From Desulfarculus sp. (GTDB lineage: Bacteria > Desulfobacterota > Desulfarculia > Desulfarculales > Desulfarculaceae), in assembly GCA_016208115.1 (NCBI GenBank), contig JACQYR010000081.1:1-34889 (forward strand): a DNA stretch of 34,889 nucleotides. The letters are read 5' to 3'. This document shows, piece by piece, positions 1 to 8,106 of this stretch; the first letter of the stretch is position 1; the number at the start of each line of letters is the position of its first letter. A program made the position numbers and the translations under genes. The notes below the pieces were generated by a model that made no database searches, had not been told where the DNA came from, and saw nothing but the letters and a program-made list of their open reading frames with translations.

Positions 1-2054
1 TCCCAGATTTCCTGAGCGGAGTTCGAAGTCCATTCCTGCCCCATACGCTGAGCGATTTCCTTGAATATCAACCAACTGGGCAGGGCATCGCCCGGTGGGG
101 AAACGACTGTGCGCACCCGGCTTACCCGTCGTTCGCTGTTGGTGAACGTTCCATCGGCTTCACTCCAGGCGGCAGAAGGCAGTATTACGTGGGCGAAGCG
201 GGTGGTCTCGGTGGGGAATATGTCGTTGCAGATCAGGAACTCCACCGACTCCAGGCAGTGCTCCACGTGGCGGATGTCCGGCTCGGTGTTGGCCAGGTTC
301 TCGCCGAAGACCCACATGGCCTTGATGGACCCATCGGCCATGCCCTCGAACATCTGGGGCATCATCAGGCCGTTCTTCTTGGGCAGCTTGACCCCCCAGG
401 CCTCCTCGAACTTGGCGCGGGCGGCCTTGTCCTCCACCTTCTGGTAGCCGGGGTAGACGTTGGGCAGGGCGCCCATGTCGCAGGCCCCCTGCACGTTGTT
501 CTGGCCGCGCAGGGGGTTGACGCCGCCGCAGTCATAGCCCACGTTGCCCAGCAGCATTTGCAGGTTGGCGCAGGAGCGCACGTTGTTGACCCCGCAGGTG
601 TGCTCGGTGATGCCCAGCGTGTATATGAGCATGGCCGGCTTGACCGAGGCCACCTGGCGGGCCACCCGCACCAAGAGATCCTCGCTGATGCCGGCGATCT
701 TGGCCGCCTTCTTGGGCGTGTACTCGGCCACCTTGGCCTTGAGCTCGTTGAAGCCCGTGGTGTGGGCGTCCACGTAGGCCTGGTCTTGCAGGTTCTCCTT
801 GATGATGACGTGCATCAGGCCGTTGATAAAGGCCACGTCCGAGCCCACCTTGATGGGCACATAGGTCTGGGCGTGCTCGGCGATGCCGGTGTGGCGCGGG
901 TCCACCACGATGAGCTGGGCGCCTTTTTGCACCGCGCGCTTGATGAAGGCCCCGGCCACGGGGTGGGCCTCGGTGGTATTGGAACCGATCACGAACAAAA
1001 GCTTGGCCTGATCGAACTCGGCGAAGGAGTTGGTCATGGCCCCGGAACCGAAGGAGGCGGCCAGTCCGGCCACCGTGGGGGCGTGTCAGGTTCGTGCGCA
1101 GTGGTCTATGTTGTTGGTGCCGATCACCCCCCTGAAGAGCTTCTGCATGTTGTAGGAGTCTTCGTTAATGGAGCGCGCGCAGGAGACCCCGGCGTCCTCG
1201 CCCTTTATCAAGGGCGTGGTCAGCCGCTCGGGCGAGTGGATGAAGTCGTAGCCGAAGCGCCCCTTGACACAGAGCATGCCCCGGTTGGGCTGGGCGCCTT
1301 CCACGGCGGTGACCTTGACCACCCGGCCGTCCTTGACGTGCAGCCACATCTGGCAGCCCACCCCGCAGTAGGGGCAGGTGGTGCGCACCTTCTTGGTTTC
1401 CCAGGAGCGGGCCAGGCCCACCGCCTTCTTCTCGGTGAGCGCCCCCACCGGGCAGGCCTGCACGCACTGGCCGCAGAACACGCAGTCGCTCTCCTGATAG
1501 GGCCTGTCGCCGGTGGTGACGATCTTGCTGGCCGCGCCCCGGTAACCGTAGCCGATAGCCCGGTTGACCTGCAAATCATTGCAGGCCTGCACGCAGCGGC
1601 CACAGAGGATGCAGCGGCTGAAATCGCGCACGATCAGCGGGTTGCTGTCGTCCTTGGGGTACTGCTGGGTCTGGCCCTTGAAGCGTATGTCGGTGATGCC
1701 GTACCGGTAGGCCAGGGCCTGGAGCTTGCAGTCGCCGTTCTTCTCGCAGGTCAGGCAGTTGTGGCTGCCGCTGGCCAAGAGTAGCTCGATGTTCAGCCGC
1801 CGGCTGGTGTGCACCGCCTGGCTGTCGGTCTGAATCTCCATGCCATTGCCGGCGGGCATGGCGCAACTGGCCACCAGGGTGCGCGCGCCCTTGACCTCCA
1901 CCAGGCAGATGCGGCAGGCACCGGTGGGCGTGGCTTCCTTCAGGTAGCACAGGGTGGGTATCTCCACCCCCTGGGCCTGGGCCACCTGCAGGATGGTCTG
2001 CCCGGGCTCGAACTCGACTAGCTTGCCGTTAAGGGTCAGCGTGGGTTTGGCCAT
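1..2054 (-). CDS. fdhA: Formate dehydrogenase alpha subunit, selenocysteine-containing (copy 1, 3' end cut by window edge)
   Basis: This is the catalytic subunit of a cytoplasmic Mo/W-bisMGD formate dehydrogenase, which interconverts formate and CO2. The N-terminus is NuoG-like: a [2Fe-2S] domain (Cys36, 47, 50, 64), a His/Cys3 cluster near residues 98-109, then two ferredoxin CxxCxxC motifs and the CPYCGVGC motif that opens the catalytic domain. An in-frame TGA at 1086-1088 falls at residue 323 in the context HCART-U-HAPT, where the family has Sec or Cys. The frame continues through typical FDH sequence (GSGAMTN, NPLRGQNNVQG, FPTETTRFA) to base 1. ATG at 2054 is chosen because GGAG lies 6 nt upstream and the start matches copy 2. 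There is no Tat signal, so it is cytoplasmic. Oddity: about 30 residues present in copy 2 just before the Sec region are missing (near 1185-1205). The electron-transfer partner is not in the window. Confidence 0.93.
1056..1088 (-). promoter_or_regulatory. UGA(Sec) codon and SECIS-like hairpin of fdhA copy 1
   Basis: On the minus strand the TGA (1086-1088) is followed by a perfect 7-bp stem, GGTGGCC/GGCCGCC with one G-U pair, closing a GGACT loop (stem 1056-1062 and 1068-1074). The loop starts about 19 nt after the UGA. This fits the known bacterial SECIS layout: a stem soon after the UGA with a G among the first loop bases for SelB. The hairpin is seen directly; its function is inferred. Confidence 0.8.
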
Positions 2055-2121
2055 GCCTTGCTCCAACAATGACGGGACCGCGTCCAGGGCCGCCCCGCCT
2101 AGCGAATAGGGTATTCTGGTT

Positions 2122-2139
2122 TATGCCAATTTTGGCATA
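2122..2139. promoter_or_regulatory. Dyad TATGCC-N6-GGCATA upstream of fdhA copy 1
   Basis: The arms TATGCCAA and TTGGCATA form an 8-bp inverted repeat with 2 bp between, centred about 76 bp before the fdhA copy 1 ATG. A dyad with the same core geometry (TATGYC-N6-GRCATA) lies upstream of fdhA copy 2 and nowhere else that I saw. It is a candidate operator for a dimeric regulator, for example a molybdate-, tungstate- or formate-responsive protein. The regulator is unknown. Confidence 0.55.
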
Positions 2140-2204
2140 CGGCAATCGGACACCAAAGTCAAGCAAAGTTGCACAGACCCTGGCCGCGCCGGCCCCCAGG
2201 CGCG

Positions 2205-2236
2205 AAAAAACCGGGAGGCCCTGGCGGACCTCCCGG
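2205..2236 (-). terminator. Rho-independent terminator of fdhA copy 2
   Basis: A perfect 8-bp GC stem (CCGGGAGG 2211-2218 with CCTCCCGG 2229-2236) is followed, on the minus strand, by six T (2205-2210). It lies 30 bp past the stop of fdhA copy 2. It suggests that copy 1 is transcribed from its own promoter rather than by read-through. Confidence 0.85.
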
Positions 2237-2266
2237 CATGGTGGATCGGTTGGGGTTATTGGCCGG

Positions 2267-4960
2267 CTAGGCCGCCACCTTCCGCACCTGCACCGCGCAG
2301 ACCTTCAGCTCCGGTATCTTGGCCACCGGGTCCAGGGCGGTGTTGGTCAGGCGGTTGGCCGCCGCCTCGGCGTAGTGGAAGGGCAGGAAGACCACCTGGG
2401 GCGACACGCGCTCGGTGACCTTGGCCGCGGCCACGATCTGCCCCCGGCGGGAGCTGATGCGCACCAGTTCGCCGTCGCTTACCTCCAGGCGCGCCGCGTC
2501 CAGGGGGTTGATCTCCACCTCGCACCTGGGCGCCAGGTCATTCACGCCCGCCGAGCGGCCGGTCATGCTGCGGGTGTGGTAGTGGTAGAGCAGACGGCCC
2601 GTGGTCAGGGTGAAGGGATAGCGGGCGTTGGGCCGCTCCACCGGCTCCTGGTGCTCCAGGGCGCTGAACAAGCCCTTGCCCCGGGTAAAGGCCTGGCCGT
2701 GCAGGATGGGCGTGCCCGGATGCTTCTTGTCCGGGCAGGGCCATTGCAGGGAGCCCTCGCGGGCCAGGCGCTTGTGGCTGATGCCCCGGTAGGAGGGCGT
2801 CACCTGGGCGATCTCCTCGAAAATCTTCTCCGGGCTGGCATAGTCCCACTTCAGCCCCAGCTTGTTGGCCAGTTCCACCAATATCCGCCAGTCGGCCTGG
2901 GCCTGGCCGGGCGAGGGCACGGCCTGGCGTATGAGCTGCACCCGGCGCTCGGTGTTGCTGAAGGTGCCGTCCTTTTCGGCCCAGGAGGCGGCGGGCAGCA
3001 CCACGTCGGCCAGGGCCGCCGTCTCGGTCAGGAAGATGTCCTGCACCACCAACAGGTCCAGGTGCTCCAGGGACTTTTCCACATGGCTGGTGTCGGGGTC
3101 GGAGACCAGGGGGTTCTCGCCCATGATGAACAGGGCCTTGAGCTCACCCTTGTGGGCGGCGGCCATCATCTCGCTCAGGGTGAGCCCCGGCTCGGTGGGC
3201 AGACCCTTGCCCCAGTACTCCTTGAACTGCTTGCGCACGTCCTTGTTGGCCACCTTCTGGTAGCCGGGCAGGTCGCCGGGCAGGCAGCCCACGTCGCAGG
3301 CGCCCTGCACGTTGTTCTGGCCCCTGAGGGGGTTGACGCCCGTGCCCGGCCGGCCTATCTGGCCGCAGGCCATGGCCAGGTTGGCCAGGGCCTTGACGTT
3401 GTCGGTGCCATGGCTGTGCTGGGTGATGCCCATGGCGTAGAAGATGGCCGCGCGCTCGGCACCCGCGTACAGGCGGGCCGCGGCGGCGATGTCCTCGGCG
3501 GGCACGCCGGTGATCTTGGCGGCCTTGGCCGGGGTGTACTTGGCCACCACTTCCTTGAGGGCCGCGAAGTTCTCGGTGCGGCTGTCAATGAAGGCCTGGT
3601 TCTGCAAGCCCTCCTTGAGGATTACGTGCAACATGCCGTTAATCAAGGCTATGTCGGTGCCGGGCCGCTGGCGGAGCCACAGGGCGGCGTCCTGCACCAG
3701 GGGTATCTGGCGGGGGTCGCAGACGATGATCTTGGCGCCCTGGCGGGCGGCGCCCCGGCGCAGCACCGTGCCGATAACCGGGTGGTTCTCGGTGGTGTTG
3801 GAGCCGATGACCAGCATCACCTGGCACTGTTCCATCTCCATGATGGAGTTGGTCATGGCGCCGGAGCCGAAGGCGATGGCCAGACCGGCCACGGTGGAGC
3901 TGTGTCAGAGCCTGGCGCAGTGATCCACGTTGTTGGTGCCGATGCCCGCGCGGAAGAGTTTCTGGAAGAGGTAGTTCTCCTCGTTGGTGGTACGGGCGCT
4001 GCTTAGCCCGGCGATGGCGTTGGCCCCGTGCTCCTTCTTGATTTCCTTTAGCTTCTTGGCCACCAGCCCCAGGGCTTCATCCCAGGAAGCCTCGCGGAAC
4101 TGGCCGTTGTCTTTGACAAGCGGCGTGGTGAGCCGCTCGGGGGAGTGCACGAAGTCGTAGCCGAAGCGCCCCTTGACGCACAGGCGGCCCTTGTTGGCCG
4201 GCCCCTGGGCGGCGGTGACCTTGACGATCCTATCGCCCTTGACGTGCAGGAGCATCTGGCAGCCCACCCCGCAGTAGGGGCAGGTGGTGCGCACCTGCTT
4301 CAGCTCGTAGGAGCGGCCCTGGCCTTTCGCCTTCTTCTCCACCAGGGCGCCCACCGGGCAGACCTCCACGCACTGGCCGCAGAACACGCAGTCGCTGTGG
4401 TGGTAGGGCCGGTCGCCGGTGGTGACGATCTTGCTGGCCGCGCCCCGGTAGCCGTAGCCTATGGCCCGGTTGACCTGCACGTCGTTGCAGGCCTGCACGC
4501 AGCGGCCGCAGAGGATGCAGCGCGAAAAATCGCGCACGATCAGAGGGTTATCGTCCTCGGTGGCGTACTGCTGGGTCTGGCCCTTGAAACGTATGTCGGT
4601 GATGCCGTACTTGTAGGCCAGGGCCTGGAGCTTGCAGCGGCCATTGGCCTCGCAGGTCAGGCAGTTGTGGTTGCCGCTGGCCAAGAGAAGCTCTATATTC
4701 AGGCGCCGGCTGGTGTGCACCGCCGGGCTGTCGGTGGTCACTTCCATGCCCGGGCCGGCGGGCATGGCGCAACTGGCCACCAGGGTGCGGGCGCCCTTGA
4801 CCTCCACCAGGCAGACCCGGCAGGCGCCGGTGGGAGTGGCGTCCTTCAGGTAGCACAGGGTGGGGATCTCCACCCCGTTGTTCAGGGCGACCTCCAGGAT
4901 GGTCTGCCCGGGCTCGAACTCGACGGGTTTGCCGTTTAACGTCAGCGTGGGTTTGGCCAT
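2267..4960 (-). CDS. fdhA: Formate dehydrogenase alpha subunit, selenocysteine-containing (copy 2, complete)
   Basis: This is a complete 897-residue paralogue of copy 1. It has a [2Fe-2S] domain (Cys36, 47, 50, 64), a His98/Cys100/Cys103/Cys109 cluster, two [4Fe-4S] ferredoxin motifs (CILCGRCVQACN, CVFCGQCVEVCP), CPYCGVGC, and the molybdopterin domains with NPLRGQNNVQGACD and a C-terminal dinucleotide-binding domain. TGA at 3905-3907 is residue 352 in HCARL-U-HSST. Translation continues uninterrupted for another 545 residues, so the TGA is read as Sec. ATG at 4960 has GGAG 7 nt upstream. The length and N-terminal clusters match soluble FDHs that pass electrons to NuoEF-like, ferredoxin or hydrogenase partners. 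The partner here is unknown. A terminator follows at 2205-2236 and a candidate promoter lies at 5032-5060. Confidence 0.95.
3876..3907 (-). promoter_or_regulatory. UGA(Sec) codon and SECIS-like hairpin of fdhA copy 2
   Basis: After the TGA (3905-3907, minus strand) the sequence folds into a 6-bp stem GTGGCC/GGCCAT (3887-3892 with 3876-3881) closing the loop GGTCT. The loop resembles the GGTCT part of the E. coli fdhF SECIS loop and starts at the same distance from the UGA as in copy 1. Confidence 0.85.
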
Positions 4961-5031
4961 GGCGTATCTCCGCGGGGAGGGATTGGATTGCACAGCGGCT
5001 TGCGGGCCAGCCGGCCCCCAAGTCCCTCCCT

Positions 5032-5060
5032 GACATATGCTAAAATGGGCGGCAAGTCAA
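5032..5060 (-). promoter_or_regulatory. Candidate sigma-70 promoter of fdhA copy 2
   Basis: Minus strand: TTGACT (5055-5060), 17 bp, then TATGTC (5032-5037), which would start transcription near 5025, about 65 nt before the ATG. The -10 is weak. It contains a TATGTC half-site like those in the nearby dyad, so a regulator could compete or cooperate here. Confidence 0.4.
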
Positions 5061-5094
5061 CGCCTATGCCGTGTGATGTTGTTTATTCTCAAGT

Positions 5095-5118
5095 ACTTAT
5101 GTCTTTTTTGACATAAGT
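5095..5118. promoter_or_regulatory. Dyad ACTTATGTC-N6-GACATAAGT between fdhA copy 2 and the AIM24 gene
   Basis: A perfect 9-bp inverted repeat flanks six T. Its core TATGTC-N6-GACATA has the same spacing as the dyad before fdhA copy 1. It sits about 35 bp upstream of the proposed fdhA copy 2 -35 box and 25 bp before the divergent gene at 5143. Position and conservation suggest an operator or upstream activator site rather than a terminator. Confidence 0.55.
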
Positions 5119-5142
5119 GGCCAGCCAAAGGAGCACCTCGCC

Positions 5143-6168
5143 ATGTCAGCCCCCGAGTGGTACCTGGCCGTCAATGGCCAAAGCCAGGGTCCCTATGCCA
5201 TCGAGGACCTGCAAAGCTACCTGCAACAGGGGCAAATCGCCCCGGACATCCTGGTCTACGGCCCAGGCTGCAGCCAATGGGCGCCCCTGAACGCGGTGCC
5301 GGCTCTGGCCGGGCTCATGGACGGCGCCGGGGCGGGCCCGCCGCCGCTGCCGCCACAAGCGGGACCCAGCGCTGACCAGATTGACTACCGCATCGAGGGC
5401 CAGGAGATGCAGTTCGTGGAGATCGAGCTGGACCCTGGGGAGTCGGCCCTGGCCGAGGCGGGGTCCATGTTCTACATGAGCCAGGGCATCGGCATGCAGA
5501 CCATCTTCGGCGACGCCCGCTCCGGGCCTCAGCCCCAGGGCCTGATGGACAAGCTCCTGGGCGCCGGCAAGCGCTTGCTTACCGGCGAGAGCCTGTTCAT
5601 GACCCTGTTCACCAACAGCGCGCCCACGGGCAAGGAGAGAATATCCTTTGCCGCGCCCTACGCCGGCAAGATCATGCCCATCCACCTGGCCGACCTGGGC
5701 GGCGAGCTGTTGTGCCAAAAAGACGCGTTCCTGTGCGCGGCCCGGGGGGTGGCCCTGGAGATCGCCTTCCAGAAGCGCATTGGCGTGGGGCTCTTCGGCG
5801 GCGAAGGCTTCATCATGCAGAGGCTATTGGGCGACGGCTGGGTCTTTTTGCACGCCGGCGGCACGGTCCTGGAGTACGACCTGGCCCCCGGCGAGACCCT
5901 GCGCCTGGACACCGGCTGCCTGGTGGCCTACCTGCCCGGCGTGGACTTTGACATCGAGATGGCCGGCGGCATCAAGACCGCGCTCTTCGGCGGCGAGGGG
6001 CTCTTCGTGGCCAGGGTCACCGGCCCGGGCAAGATCTGGATGCAGTCCCTGCCCCTTAGCCGCCTGGCCGACCGCATCTACTCGGCGGCGCCCAAGGGCG
6101 GCGGCAAGCAGCGCGACGAGGGTTCCGTGCTGCCCGGGGCCATCAGCGACATCTTCGGCGGCAAATAG
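5143..6168 (+). CDS. GYF_2 domain / AIM24 (TIGR00266-type) family protein
   Basis: This 341-residue protein has two parts. Residues 1-65 (WYLAVNGQSQGPY..., ...GCSQWAPL) match the GYF_2 domain, a presumed peptide-binding module. A Pro-rich linker follows. From about residue 78 it is an AIM24/TIGR00266 beta-sandwich with the typical opening LDPGESALAEAGSMFYM, several GGEG turns and a GLFVARVTGPGKIW-like end. The molecular role of bacterial AIM24 proteins is not established. There is no signal peptide. ATG at 5143 follows AAAGGAG. It is divergent from fdhA copy 2 and followed immediately by repeat copy A. The domain calls are confident; the function is unknown. Confidence 0.85.
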   Translation: MSAPEWYLAVNGQSQGPYAIEDLQSYLQQGQIAPDILVYGPGCSQWAPLNAVPALAGLMDGAGAGPPPLPPQAGPSADQIDYRIEGQEMQFVEIELDPGESALAEAGSMFYMSQGIGMQTIFGDARSGPQPQGLMDKLLGAGKRLLTGESLFMTLFTNSAPTGKERISFAAPYAGKIMPIHLADLGGELLCQKDAFLCAARGVALEIAFQKRIGVGLFGGEGFIMQRLLGDGWVFLHAGGTVLEYDLAPGETLRLDTGCLVAYLPGVDFDIEMAGGIKTALFGGEGLFVARVTGPGKIWMQSLPLSRLADRIYSAAPKGGGKQRDEGSVLPGAISDIFGGK

Positions 6169-6170
6169 TG

Positions 6171-6237
6171 GCGTGCCCGCCACGGGGCGTAAACGGGTCG
6201 GCGGCGTGCCCGCCGCAGGGCGTATACGGGTCGGGCG
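6171..6237 (+). repeat. Two tandem 33-bp units at the left end of repeat copy A
   Basis: Two adjacent copies of a GC-rich unit beginning GCGTGCCCGCC and ending ACGGGTCGG start at 6171 and 6204. Related but more diverged units precede the palindrome in copy B (about 18978-19050). They begin 2 bp after the stop of the upstream gene. Confidence 0.7.
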
Positions 6238-6431
6238 GGGCTACCGCATTGACCAGCCCCGCCGGCTCCCGTTGTAGGCTTGCGGCAATAAAACACGGGC
6301 GGGGGTAACCCCCGCCCCTACATTAAGACTGTGTAACAGCGACTTTTTCTTAGTGTAGGGGCGGAGTTTATCCCCGCCCGTCTTCGTTTGTGCCGCGAAC
6401 CCTCAACGGGAGCCGACCAGCTTGGTCAAGG

Positions 6432-6490
6432 GAGAGCGTCACTCGACCCGTATTGGGAGTCGAGGCACTCGACCCCCGCCCGCTCTTTTT
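6432..6490 (+). terminator. Terminator-like compound hairpin at the end of repeat copy A
   Basis: The outer stem GAGAGCG/CGCTCTT encloses a GTCGAG-GCA-CTCGAC hairpin flanked by GGG/CCC and is followed by TTTTT. The same fold is conserved in copy B, where the T tract is interrupted. Confidence 0.5.
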
Positions 6491-6522
6491 AGGCCCGACG
6501 CCTTGGCGGCGTGGCGGGACGC

Positions 6523-7344
6523 TTATATCTTGACCAGCTCCACGCGGCGGTTCTTGGCCCGTCCCTCGTCGCCGCGGTTGTCGGCCACCGGCTTGGTGTC
6601 GCCAAAGCCCCTGGCCTCCAGGCGGCCGGCCGCGATGCCCTTGGCGACGAGCGCGTCCATCACGGCCTTGGCCCGGGCCTGGGACAGCGCCTGGTTGTCC
6701 TGGGGCTTGCCCACGTTGTCGGTGTGCCCCTCCACCGCCACCTTGAGCCCCGGATTGCTCGTGAGCATCTCGGCCATCTGCTCGATCAGCGGCTGGGACT
6801 CGGGCTTGATGGTGGCCTTGCCAGTGTCGAAGTGCACGTCAACGACCATGAAGCCCTTTTGGGAGAGCTCATCGAAGATGGCCTTGGCGGTGATGGACTG
6901 CACCATGGCCTTCTTTTCCACGATGATGAGAGTGTAGCGGCCGTTGGCGGCGTTGACCTGGACCCATATCTCCTTGCCGTCCTTGATCAGCTTCATGGAG
7001 GTGACGTGGGTATTGTTGTCGTACACCGTCTGGCCGCCGATGGCGGCGATGGCCGCCTGGTGCTGGCGCATGATCTCCAGGGCGCTGGCCTTGGTGGCGT
7101 CCTTGTTGGTGCCGTACTCGATGGTGGTGAATTTGCCCTCCACCCTTTCATGGGTGCGCACGGTCAGGTTGAATTTGTAGCCGTCGAAGTCGGCCTGCCG
7201 GTAGCCTATGATGTGGGTACCCGGCATCCTGTTGAACATCGGGTGATCCTTGCTGCCCGGGCGGTCCTTCGCGGCCAGAGTCAGTCCAGGCAGTAGCACC
7301 AGCAACATCAGGCACCCCAGAATGCCAGCGGTTTTCCTCGACAT
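6523..7344 (-). CDS. OmpA-family outer-membrane/periplasmic protein
   Basis: This is a 273-residue exported protein. ATG at 7344 has GGAGG 5-6 nt upstream. It opens with a signal peptide (MSRKTAGILGCLMLLVL... with likely cleavage after LTLAA). The middle part, about residues 30-160, is a compact domain with GTHIIGYRQADFDGY and ANGRYTLIIVEKK; I cannot name its family with certainty. The C-terminal 110 residues are a clear OmpA peptidoglycan-binding domain: FDTGKATI, VEGHTDNVG, ALSQARAKAV, GFGDTKPVADN and a terminal RAKNRRVEL. OmpA domains hold the outer membrane to peptidoglycan through diaminopimelate. It is convergent with the AIM24 gene, with repeat copy A between them. Confidence 0.9.
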   Translation of the reverse strand: MSRKTAGILGCLMLLVLLPGLTLAAKDRPGSKDHPMFNRMPGTHIIGYRQADFDGYKFNLTVRTHERVEGKFTTIEYGTNKDATKASALEIMRQHQAAIAAIGGQTVYDNNTHVTSMKLIKDGKEIWVQVNAANGRYTLIIVEKKAMVQSITAKAIFDELSQKGFMVVDVHFDTGKATIKPESQPLIEQMAEMLTSNPGLKVAVEGHTDNVGKPQDNQALSQARAKAVMDALVAKGIAAGRLEARGFGDTKPVADNRGDEGRAKNRRVELVKI

Positions 7345-7542
7345 GGTCCCTCCAGGTTGATCGGTCTGGTTTATGCCACGGATTTGAGGGCCAAGCTGGG
7401 CAGGCGGCGCAAATCCCTGACATCCGGCATGGTAGTTCACCACCGCCGGGGGCGTCAAGCCAGGCCTGCGCCAGTGCCTGCGCCAGGGCCGGCGGCTGCT
7501 TTGGGCGGTGCCAAAACCGGGCTTTTGCGCTAACCTTGCCCC

Positions 7543-8050
7543 ATGACCCACCCCGCCCACACCCTGCGCCAACTCCTGGAGGAGCTGGAGGCCTTGCGAG
7601 AGCGCGCCGACGCCTCCTTCGCCAAGGTGGCCGAATTGCACCCCCAGGCCGTGGCCTGCCGCCAGGGCTGCGACGACTGCTGCCACGCCCTGTTCGACCT
7701 CTCGCCCATGGAGGCCGTCTCCCTGGCCCTGGCCTTCTTGGAGTTGCCCCGGGCCACCCGCCGCGAGGTCCGCCGCCGGGGCGAGCTATGCACAGAGGCC
7801 CTTGACCTGCCGGCTCTACGGCGTGCCCGTGCAGGTTCAGGGCCAGTCCCGGGTCTGCCACCGCGCCCGCTTCGATCCCGGCCAGACCTACCCCACCGTG
7901 GACCTCTTGCGGGTGCAGATGGAATTGGAGCGCCTGGGCGGTCTGGCCGCCATGCTCCTGCCCAGCCTAAACCCCGCCCGCCGCGACCTGGCCCGCGCCT
8001 TGGAGCTGGCCTACAGCCACGGCCCGGCCTTGCGCGCCCTGCTGGGGTAG
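7543..8050 (+). pseudogene. YkgJ-family cysteine-cluster (Fe/Zn chelating) protein, frameshifted with internal loss
   Basis: The first frame (from ATG 7543) gives a helical N-terminus and CRQGCDDCCHALFDLSPMEA, the hallmark of the YkgJ/UPF0153 putative metal-chelating family. After about 7786 the family sequence resumes one frame over: from 7787 it reads YAQRPLTCRLYGVPV, the second conserved motif, continuing to a stop at 8050. The family's intervening CPxL...C segment is not present in any frame, so this is a small deletion that also shifts the frame, not just one lost base. The product is probably non-functional unless the sequence is wrong. The ATG has only a weak ribosome-binding site. Confidence 0.75.
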
Positions 8051-8106
8051 AGGCCCGGTCCCTACCTGATTAGCTGCCGTTGTCGCATGGCGATAAACCC
8101 CAGCCG

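Larger units (their letters stand above)
6171..6490. repeat. Composite intergenic repeat, copy A (long palindrome plus terminator-like end)
   Basis: This 355-bp gene-free stretch holds a structured element. In order it has the tandem 33-bp units, a large imperfect palindrome (6261-6417; outer arms GCCGGCTCCCGTTG and CAACGGGAGCCGAC; inner arms ACGGGCGGGG...CCCCTACA near 6296 and its inverse near 6352-6390), then a compound hairpin with outer stem GAGAGCG (6432-6438)/CGCTCTT (6481-6487) and inner stem GTCGAG-GCA-CTCGAC (6459-6473), ending in T. A related copy lies at 18978-19233. No open frame in it looks coding. It sits between convergent genes. It could be a MITE- or REP-like mobile unit with terminator activity. 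Confidence 0.75.

Noticed and set aside
1086-1088. TGA as a true stop making fdhA copy 1 a pseudogene
   Set aside because: The position is the known Sec site and a SECIS-like stem follows; the same arrangement recurs in copy 2.
3905-3907. TGA as a true stop splitting fdhA copy 2 into two genes
   Set aside because: The second part has no separate start signals and continues the catalytic domain without a gap.
2069-4006. A 645-residue open frame on the + strand antisense to formate dehydrogenase
   Set aside because: Gly/His/Leu/Val-rich product with no family motif; it is the GC-driven shadow of fdhA copy 2.
5104-5118. T6 tract with flanking repeat as a rho-independent terminator
   Set aside because: The T run is the loop, not the tail, and the arms are AT-rich; a protein-binding dyad fits better.
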